Source of the DNA: Halocaridina rubra
Lineage: Eukaryota > Arthropoda > Malacostraca > Decapoda > Atyidae
DNA length: 64,000 nt
NCBI GenBank assembly: GCA_037179515.1
Contig: JAXCGZ010005702.1
Location: 125,001-189,000 of the forward strand
Direction of reading: 5' to 3'
Below the pieces are notes generated by a model. That model searched no databases. It was not told the origin of the DNA and worked only from the letters and a program-made list of their open reading frames with translations. Shown piece after piece: positions 57,669 to 64,000 of the stretch (position 1 is its first letter; the number at the start of each line of letters is the position of its first letter). The position numbers and the translations under genes were made by a program.

Positions 57669-57721
57669 CAATTAGAATAAATAATAAGAAACAATAATAA
57701 ATATTTATACCTCAACTCTCA
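57669..57721 (-). repeat. Gypsy-2 5' LTR remnant
   Basis: 53 bases matching the start of the 3' LTR (53859-53807) with a few substitutions. Confidence 0.72.
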
Positions 57722-58082
57722 TACCGTGACTCAAGTGGTTGCAGTGCTTTACCTATCACTTGATTAACACATTGCACTCTTAAGGTTATTTTTGGATCTG
57801 GCAAAAATTCATCTGCAGATTCATTATCAAATTATTATTTTTTATTTTTATTTTTTTATTTTATTTATTTATGTATTTATATATTTTTTTTTTGCATAAG
57901 CACTTTACTGAGTCTTGAGTACAGACTCAGCATCCAGGTCTTTGGCAGGTTCACTTGCATCAGTCAAGGCCTCATCAAGTCCTTTTTCCCTATATGCCTT
58001 CAACCAGTTACAAAGCTTTTGGAATGAAGAAAGCCCTGCATCAACATTCATGGTATCAACATTCATGTGGCTTCCTCAAGTG
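57722..58082. other. Non-coding spacer with T-rich run
   Basis: A T-rich TTTA-type run lies at about 57830-57895. Short frames on both strands are not recognised. Confidence 0.5.
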
Positions 58083-58195
58083 TTCTTTGTAAAGCTACTC
58101 TTATGATTAAATTCAATGGAAGGATAGTTGAGGCTCTGATGGACACAGGTTGTGGTGATCTGTCTATCACACACAGTTTCATTAGTTATACCTAG
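58083..58195 (+). pseudogene. Short retropepsin-like remnant
   Basis: KATLMIKFNGRIVEALMDTG followed by CGDLSIT resembles a Ty3/gypsy protease start with a DTG active site. The fragment is under 40 codons and ends at a stop just before a GT/T run. It is not part of the copia element that follows. Confidence 0.45.
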
Positions 58196-58289
58196 TGTGT
58201 GTGTGTGTTTTTTTTTTTTTTTTGTAATACCATAAGTAGTATTGCATCAGCCTACATGTATATATTCGTTTGAGAGACTATATTATAAG

Positions 58290-58559
58290 TGTTGAGGGTA
58301 AACTTAATCGACAAATATATTTTTCTTAAGTTTACTAATTAGATTAATATTTTTCACAATAATATAATTGGTATATTTTTCATATATATGCCCAGTACAT
58401 ATTTTCCAAGCTGGCATTTTCTTTTTGTCCATGTCTTAACGTTGTATGACGCTTCATTCTTATAGTAAACAAATAATAACCGGTGACTGTGACTTTCAAT
58501 TATATCCCCAAGATTGCTCTTTATCCACCATCATGGCTCATAATGGTCATACCTCAACA
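58290..58559 (+). repeat. Copia 5' LTR
   Basis: 270 bp, TGTTGAGGGTA...CCTCAACA. Its last 27 bases contain the candidate gag ATG (58533). Confidence 0.96.
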
Positions 58560-59207
58560 GGTTATGGGCCCAGCCTTAGTGCTAGATTATTATTTGATGG
58601 TGATGAGTCGAAATATGAGCTTTGGGAAGTTAAATTTCTCGGTTACATGAGACGTCTGAAGTTATTGGATGTCCTGACCGGCACCGGAACCCCTGATGCA
58701 GGGGAGAATGCTAATGCATTTGCTGAGCTTGTTCAGCTTTTAGATGACCGAAGCCTTAATTTAGTGATAAGAGAGGCGAAAGACAACGGTCGTATGGCAC
58801 TGGAAATACTCCGTGGTCATTACATGGGCACAGGTAAGCCGAGAGTTATTTGCCTATATACTGAGCTTACGTTATTGAAGAAAGTAGCCGATGAAAGCGT
58901 CACCGATTATGTCATTCGCGCTGAGACTGCTGCTAATTCATTAAAACAGGCAGGTGAGACGGTTAGTGATAGCCTCCTTACTGCAATGGTGCTTAAAGGC
59001 CTTCCTTCAAATTTTAAGACTTTTTCTACTGTAATTACACAGAGAGATACTCCAATGAGTTTTTCTGAGTTTAAAATTGCTTTAAGAAACTTTGAAGAGA
59101 CTGAAAAGGCACATGACACTTTTGATAGTGACGATAATGTTATGAAAGTAACCCATAAAGGTAACCAAGGTAGGGCTAGTGCAGGACATTTTACCCCTAC
59201 TTGTTAA
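58533..59207 (+). CDS. Copia Gag, ending at a stop within the zinc knuckle
   Basis: The chosen start is ATG 58533 (context atcATGg), inside the 5' LTR; an in-frame ATG at 58446 also exists. Residues from MAHNGHTST run through the primer-binding site into a copia-type gag core: LLFDGDESKYELWEVKFLGY, LDDRSLNLVIREAKDNG, ALEILRGHYMGTGKP, VTDYVIRAETAANSLKQAG and LKGLPSNFKTFSTVI. The stop TAA at 59205-59207 occupies the second position of a CX2CX4HX4C knuckle that continues as TCGSLGHKSPDC in the same frame. Gag forms the particle that packages element RNA. This is either a nonsense mutation or a readthrough site. Confidence 0.88.
   Translation: MAHNGHTSTGYGPSLSARLLFDGDESKYELWEVKFLGYMRRLKLLDVLTGTGTPDAGENANAFAELVQLLDDRSLNLVIREAKDNGRMALEILRGHYMGTGKPRVICLYTELTLLKKVADESVTDYVIRAETAANSLKQAGETVSDSLLTAMVLKGLPSNFKTFSTVITQRDTPMSFSEFKIALRNFEETEKAHDTFDSDDNVMKVTHKGNQGRASAGHFTPTC
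58560..58574 (+). promoter_or_regulatory. Copia primer-binding site
   Basis: GGTTATGGGCCCAGC starts directly after the LTR. It is complementary to the anticodon-stem region of initiator tRNA-Met (GGGCCCATAACC), the half-tRNA priming mode known for copia. It is also read as gag codons. Confidence 0.85.
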
Positions 59208-59864
59208 ACTTGTGGAAGTTTAGGACATAAATCTCCTGATTGTAAGAATAAAAGTGAGAAGAATAAAGGAAAATATAGATTTAGTAAGAAGTGGTGCCAT
59301 AAATGCAGATCTCAAACTCATAACTCTAGTGAATGTAGGAAATATCCCCATAATTCAACAAAATCCATGAGTGCTGAAGATAATGTTACAGATACCGAAC
59401 GGCCTCATTCGTTCCTTTTTAAAGCCAGTGCGAGTGAAGATATTTTTGAATATGATAATTGTAATAATGCTATTAGGCATAATATTGATAATAATTTAAT
59501 GGTTGACTGTGGTGCTACATCTCATATGATAAAAGATGGTTCAAAGTTTGTGAAATTTGACAGTGATTTTAATCCTTCTAATCATTGTATTGAGTTGGCT
59601 GACGGAAGTCGAACAAATGGCGTTGCGCGTAGTCATAGATCCGCAAATGTGTTGTTGTATGATGTCAATGGTAATCCATGTAAAATTTTGCTAGAAAATG
59701 CCTTATATGTTCCTTCCTATAAACAAAATATGTTTTCTGTGTATGCAGCCAATGAAAAAGGTGCTTCTGTCAACTTTTATCCCAAATGTGCCGAGCTAAG
59801 GGCTCCAGATGGCACTGTATTTCCTCTAAGAAAAGAGGGAAAATTGTATTTTCTCAATGTGTAA
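59208..59864 (+). CDS. Copia nucleocapsid end and protease, same frame as gag
   Basis: Continuing in the gag frame: rest of knuckle 1, a second knuckle CHKCRSQTHNSSEC, a short acidic linker, then the aspartic protease with VDCGATSHMIKDGSKF (active-site DCGA), IELADGSRTNGVA and NALYVPSYKQNMFSV. The frame ends with TAA at 59862-59864, 21 bases past a slippery heptamer. The first ATG after the gag stop is 59367. Confidence 0.85.
   Translation, partial: TCGSLGHKSPDCKNKSEKNKGKYRFSKKWCHKCRSQTHNSSECRKYPHNSTKSMSAEDNVTDTERPHSFLFKASASEDIFEYDNCNNAIRHNIDNNLMVDCGATSHMIKDGSKFVKFDSDFNPSNHCIELADGSRTNGVARSHRSANVLLYDVNGNPCKILLENALYVPSYKQNMFSVYAANEKGASVNFYPKCAELRAPDGTVFPLRKEGKLYFLNV
59837..59843 (+). promoter_or_regulatory. 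Candidate -1 ribosomal frameshift site (G_GGA_AAA)
   Basis: The heptamer fits X_XXY_YYZ in register: zero-frame codons are 59838-59840 GGA and 59841-59843 AAA. The -1 frame from here is exactly the integrase-RT frame. No strong downstream stem is evident; a weak AGTGA/TCACT hairpin starts about 23 bases later. Confidence 0.6.
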
Positions 59865-62653
59865 AAGAAAGTGAAAATGTTTCTCACTCCCTATTTGAGT
59901 GGCACAAAATAATGGGCCATTGCAACTTTAGAGATTTATTGAAGCTAGAAAATGTTGTAGATGGTATGAAAATTTCTCCTAAAGAAAAATCTGATTGTGA
60001 AGTGTGTGCTATCGGAAAAATGTCCCAGTATAGAAACAGGGAAGCCGACAAGCGTGCTACTAGTAGGCTCAAGTCAGTATATTGCGACTTAGCAGGGCCT
60101 ATTGAACCAGCTGCAAGAGAAGGTTTTAAATATTCCATTTCATTCGTCGACGACTACACTGGTATAATATTGGTATACTTTCTTAAAAGTAAATCTGACA
60201 CAGTAGCTGCAACTGAGAGGTTCTTGGCTGATAGTTCCCCATATGGGAAAGTAAAATGCATACAGACGGACAATGGGACGGAGTTCACAGCAAAGAATTT
60301 TAAATCCTTACTTTTGAAAAACTCTATCAAACACGAGTTCACAGCTCCGTATTCCCCACATCAAAATGAGACGGTCGAGAGATCTTGGCGGTCTCTTTAC
60401 GACATGGCTAGGTGCATACTCTTAAATGCAAATTTGTCCAAAAGTCTATGGACTTATGCTGTTAGAGCTTCGGCTTATATCCGGAACCGTTGCTATAACC
60501 CAAGAACTGGAAAGACACCCTATGAGTTATTCACTGACAGAAACCCTAATCTGAAAGATATGCATATTTTCGGAACTGTATGTTATTCCTATGTGCAAGA
60601 GAAAAAGAAATTGGACCCTCGTAGTGAAAGAGGAATATTTTTGGGATATGATAAACAAAGTCCAGCCTATTTGGTGTATTCCCCAAATAAAAATAATGTC
60701 AGAAGGGTGCGTTGTGTCAAATTCACCGATAAATTACAACATGAAGTAGAAAATCCAGTGGTTGAAAATCGCCACGTAACCGACAAAGAACCCATTTCCT
60801 TGGAAACCTTTCCAATGCCACCGACATCAAACTCCGATGATCCAACCTCGATGGAAGATGACGACGATCCCGTGGGCAGTGGAAAAGGTCAAGATGAAGT
60901 CAATCCTGTGAGTGACGGCAGAAGTGGTAATGACAAAATCGACGAGGATGTGAAGGCAAGACGACGATATCCTACTAGGGAACGTACTGTTCCTACGTAT
61001 TTGGGAGAATACGTCACTGACTTTGATGATTCTTTCACAGTAAATGATTCAAGTGCTGCTAAATATTCTGTTGATTTTTGTTACAGTATGGTAGATATAC
61101 CCAGAACATATCATGATGCAATATCCTCCCCAGATTCTTCTAAATGGGTTAATGCTATGCAAGAAGAAATTAATTCTTTAAATGAAAATGACACTTACGA
61201 GTTAACCCAACTGCCTGATGGCAGATGTGCAGTGGGGGGTAGATGGGTGTATACTGTGAAATCATGTCCTAATAATGTTGAAAAATATAAGGCTCGCTAT
61301 GTAGCGAAAGGTTATTCCCAAGTGCGTGATTTAGATTATCACGAAACCTTTTCACCTACTGCCAGAATCACTTCAATTCGTATGTTATTACAACTGGCAA
61401 TGCAAGACAATTTAATTGTTAATCAAATGGATGTAAGTAGTGCTTATCTTAATGCTCCTATTAACTGTGAAATTTACACTGACCAACCCGAAGGTTTTGT
61501 AAAGTTTGATGAAAAGGGTAACAAACTGTTCTTAAAATTGAAGAAATCCATTTACGGTCTTAAACAGAGTGGACGTAACTGGAATGAATTGTTGCACAAT
61601 TTACTTGTAGAACAAGATTTTGATATGTCCCTTGCTGATTCTTGTGTTTATTCCAAGAAAGTAGGTAATTCAAAGATTATCATAATTATCTGGGTTGATG
61701 ACATAATCATTGCTGCTAGTAATGAAACTTTGCTCAATGCTACCAAAAGTTCTCTTTGCCATAATTTTAAGATGAAAGACTTTGGTAATATTTCATGGTT
61801 TTTAGGTATTGAATTCAAACATGATTCTGAGAAGTCTGTGATGGTACAGTCAAGGTACATTGAGAAACTGTTGAATAGGTTCAATATGACAGATTGCAAA
61901 CCAAAAGCCACTCCTTGTGATTTGAGTGTAAGTAAAGTCATAGATAACCATTCTGAGAAATTACCCGATTCAAGACTGTATAGAGAGATGGTTGGCAGTC
62001 TTATATATCTTATGACCTGTACGCGTCCTGATCTTTGTTACATTGTAACTATATTGTCTCAAAATATGAATAATCCAGCAAAAGCTCACTTAAATATGGC
62101 TAGGCATGTTCTAAGGTATCTTAAAGGTACTATAAATGTTGGTTTGACTTTCAAAAAGCAAACTTGTGAAATGCTTAAGCTCCAAGGGTTTTGTGATTCC
62201 GACTGGGGTGCGTCATCTGATAGACGCAGTATCTCTGGATATGGCTTTATGTTATGTGATGATGGTCCTTTGATTTCTTGGAAAAGTCGAAAACAGCAGA
62301 TTGTAGCCTTATCAACCTGCGAGGCAGAATACGTTGCTCTAACGTCTGCCATCCAGGAAGCTAAGTTTTTAAGTCAGCTTTTGGTGGATATGAATGCTGG
62401 TAATAAAACCACTGTAACACTTCATGTAGACAATCAAGGTGCAATATGTCTGGCTAAAAATCCTGTACACCATCAGCGTACAAAGCATATAGACATTAGA
62501 TACCATTACATAAGATCTGAAATTCAGAACGGTGCAGTTAAATTAGTTTATGTACCTTCAAGCGATAATATCACAGATACTTTCACAAAGCCAGCAACAA
62601 AGGATAAATTAAATAAATTTACTTCCTTGAGGGGCAGCGTATACACCACATAA
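59843..62653 (+). CDS. Copia integrase - reverse transcriptase - RNase H
   Basis: An uninterrupted frame (open from 59786, overlapping protease by 79 bases). In order: pre-integrase zinc domain (LFEWHKIMGHCNF, CEVCAIGKM); integrase with catalytic Asp in YCDLAGPI, Asp in QTDNGTEF and Glu in PHQNETVERSW; a acidic linker with RRRYPTRERTVPTYLGEY; RT with GGRWVYTVKS, VAKGYSQ, NQMDVSSAYLNAP, KSIYGLKQSG and the WVDDII active site; RNase H with GFCDSDWGASSD, STCEAEYVAL and HVDNQGAICLAKNP, and DTFTKP near the end. All recognised catalytic residues are present and length is normal for copia pol. It makes and integrates element DNA. Confidence 0.95.
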   Translation: MVFSQCVKESENVSHSLFEWHKIMGHCNFRDLLKLENVVDGMKISPKEKSDCEVCAIGKMSQYRNREADKRATSRLKSVYCDLAGPIEPAAREGFKYSISFVDDYTGIILVYFLKSKSDTVAATERFLADSSPYGKVKCIQTDNGTEFTAKNFKSLLLKNSIKHEFTAPYSPHQNETVERSWRSLYDMARCILLNANLSKSLWTYAVRASAYIRNRCYNPRTGKTPYELFTDRNPNLKDMHIFGTVCYSYVQEKKKLDPRSERGIFLGYDKQSPAYLVYSPNKNNVRRVRCVKFTDKLQHEVENPVVENRHVTDKEPISLETFPMPPTSNSDDPTSMEDDDDPVGSGKGQDEVNPVSDGRSGNDKIDEDVKARRRYPTRERTVPTYLGEYVTDFDDSFTVNDSSAAKYSVDFCYSMVDIPRTYHDAISSPDSSKWVNAMQEEINSLNENDTYELTQLPDGRCAVGGRWVYTVKSCPNNVEKYKARYVAKGYSQVRDLDYHETFSPTARITSIRMLLQLAMQDNLIVNQMDVSSAYLNAPINCEIYTDQPEGFVKFDEKGNKLFLKLKKSIYGLKQSGRNWNELLHNLLVEQDFDMSLADSCVYSKKVGNSKIIIIIWVDDIIIAASNETLLNATKSSLCHNFKMKDFGNISWFLGIEFKHDSEKSVMVQSRYIEKLLNRFNMTDCKPKATPCDLSVSKVIDNHSEKLPDSRLYREMVGSLIYLMTCTRPDLCYIVTILSQNMNNPAKAHLNMARHVLRYLKGTINVGLTFKKQTCEMLKLQGFCDSDWGASSDRRSISGYGFMLCDDGPLISWKSRKQQIVALSTCEAEYVALTSAIQEAKFLSQLLVDMNAGNKTTVTLHVDNQGAICLAKNPVHHQRTKHIDIRYHYIRSEIQNGAVKLVYVPSSDNITDTFTKPATKDKLNKFTSLRGSVYTT

Positions 62654-63051
62654 TGTGTGTACCATTGTATATATAATCTTTTTCTATATATAATTTGCAA
62701 ATACCATTTCTATTTTTCTCTATGTTGTATGTTTTGTTTTGTTTTTCCATTTTGCATTCATTCCAATTATTATTCATATGCATATAATATTTTGCAAATT
62801 ATAATCTGTTGAATGCCTTATTATTGATTACTAAGAATATGATGTTTTCTAGGAATTTGCTTCTTTACCTAGCTATGTTCTTTTATAAATTTCTACCATT
62901 TTACCTGCTCCATGCCATGTCTAATACTTACATTATAATAATTTACTTGATATTTGCTGCTCTACTTATATATTATAATATGTCATTGATTCCTGTATAC
63001 TTATATATACATTGTTTGCTAAATATTTGCCACCTTAAGTTTAAGTGGGGG
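62654..63051 (+). other. Copia 3' untranslated region with polypurine tract
   Basis: About 400 bases, T-rich. It ends in aagtggggg (63043-63051) next to the 3' LTR, a polypurine tract for plus-strand priming. Confidence 0.7.
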
Positions 63052-63321
63052 TGTTGAGGGTAAACTTAATCGACAAATATATTTTTCTTAAGTTTACTAA
63101 TTAGATTAATATTTTTCACAATAATATAATTGGTATATTTTTTATATATATGCCCAGTACATATTTTCCAAGCTGGCATTTTTTTTTTGTCCATGTCTTA
63201 ACGTTGTATGACGCTTCATTCTTATAGTAAACAAATAATAACCGGTGACTGTGACTTTCAATTATATCCCCAAGATTGCTCTTTATCCACCATCATGGCT
63301 CATAGTGGTCATACCTCAACA
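63052..63321 (+). repeat. Copia 3' LTR
   Basis: 270 bp, identical to the 5' LTR except three substitutions (corresponding to 58381, 58431 and 58543 of the 5' copy). Confidence 0.96.
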
Positions 63322-64000
63322 ATAACTATCATTTATTTTGTCATTAATTCATAATTTTCTCATGAATAAATGGGATTTGTTTGTAAAGTTAATCTAAATC
63401 TTAGGAAATCCTTAATTATGTAAAATATGATAAAAATATATCCCTTTATTTTAGAATGTGATGCTCGTCTGATTTGTTTACAGAACGGACGAGGACTCTC
63501 TCTGAAGACAGCACCAGGTGAGGACCTATTGTTAGAGACTCGTAAAATTCGTGTAAATTTATGAGCCTCCCATTTCGCCCCTTGGACTAGTGCTGTCGAA
63601 TTTGTCAAGCAGTGACTGTGTTTCAATATTGTATAAAGTTCTTGGATTTTGAACAATCATTATTTCGATATTAAGTGTTGTTTTGTTTTGATGTGTCCAG
63701 CAGTCGTGCCTGGAGCTATAACTCTTTGTCATTTTTGTAAAATTCACTTTATTGTGGCCTAAACTAGAGTAAAATTTATCCTTTTCTTTTAAGCTGAAAG
63801 ATTGCTTTCCATTATAATGTTAAATTTTCTCAATATATTTTTACATTTTATCGATGAGTCTTTCATTTAAGCCTGGATTTATGCAGTGTTCAGTTTAATA
63901 TTATTTAGTGTATGTGTGTCATTAACCAGTGGGAGTTCTTCACTACTATTAAGCAAACATAACTCATGCCCTTCCCCTTTAGTACCGTACATTTTGTCTG
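63322..64000. other. Right flank, nothing recognised
   Basis: AT-rich sequence beyond the copia element. Minus-strand frames of 60-100 codons show no recognisable family. Confidence 0.5.

Larger units (their letters stand above)
53590..57721 (-). mobile_element. Gypsy-2: decayed Ty3/gypsy retrotransposon
   Basis: The minus-strand order is 5' LTR remnant (57721-57669), SINE insertion, gag zinc knuckles, protease, RT/RNase H, integrase, C-terminal tail, polypurine tract and 3' LTR (from 53859 downward). A 53-bp LTR segment is shared by the two ends. The element has many stops and frame changes. The gag N-terminus and primer-binding site are missing next to the SINE. Confidence 0.82.
58290..63321 (+). 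mobile_element. Ty1/copia LTR retrotransposon, nearly intact
   Basis: Complete element with two 270-bp LTRs differing at three positions, a primer-binding site, gag, protease, integrase, RT and RNase H in copia order (integrase before RT), a polypurine tract and flanking 5-mers ataag/ataac. Crustaceans carry a known copia clade, GalEa; membership is plausible but untested. The only clear lesion is a stop codon in the gag zinc knuckle. A -1 frame change between protease and integrase coincides with a canonical slippery site. Confidence 0.95.

Overview
This is eukaryotic nuclear DNA, most likely from an arthropod and probably a decapod crustacean. The reasons are a spliced gene with small exons and very long introns, many long (TA)n and (GA)n arrays, degenerate TTAGG-rich tracts (TTAGG is the arthropod telomere motif), and a mixed load of non-LTR, Ty3/gypsy, BEL/Pao, Ty1/copia, hAT and Tc1/mariner-pogo (Tigger) elements plus a tRNA-derived SINE. 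The organism call is an inference from content; no single marker proves it. The only host protein-coding gene I can support is Ran, the nuclear-transport GTPase, on the minus strand. Its three coding exons (33427-33252, 21571-21316, 20610-20395) join in phase into a complete 215-residue protein. One coding intron is about 11.7 kb and is filled with repeats.

Layout. 1-6 kb: simple repeats, TTAGG-like tracts and one hAT MITE. 6.0-12.95 kb (minus strand): a decayed DDE transposase end joined to a head-to-tail series of four copies of one LINE family (A-D). 13.1-17.9 kb (plus): a decayed Ty3/gypsy element whose RT is split by a SINE fragment bordered on both sides by (TA)n. 18.6-19.5 kb: a Tigger-type element. 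20.0-33.5 kb: Ran, whose large intron holds two more Tigger-type elements, a foldback, a satellite apparently grown from Tigger internal sequence, and an element with long inverted repeats (26.66-31.6 kb) containing tandem copies of a transposase N-terminus. 33.5-38.9 kb: probable Ran 5' region and intergenic DNA. 38.9-41.8 kb: a second LINE family interrupted by an antisense, RNase H-bearing I-like LINE. 42.0-48.6 kb: a LINE ORF1 split by a BEL/Pao element with a perfect 5-bp target duplication. 48.7-52.6 kb: two more copies (F, E) of the first LINE family; E has an uninterrupted RT reading frame. 52.6-52.85 kb: a SINE with a 19-bp target duplication. 53.0-53.5 kb: hAT transposase relic. 53.6-57.7 kb (minus): decayed Ty3/gypsy element. 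58.3-63.3 kb: a young, nearly intact Ty1/copia element.

The most interesting item is the copia element. Its two 270-bp LTRs differ at 3 positions. The likely gag start lies inside the 5' LTR, so gag is read through the primer-binding site, which matches the initiator tRNA-Met anticodon region as in copia. Protease and integrase-RT lie in overlapping frames offset by -1, with a canonical G_GGA_AAA slippery heptamer in the overlap. The other notable theme is repeats growing out of transposons: satellite and tandem arrays derived from Tigger elements, and (TA)n arrays that abut transposon ends.
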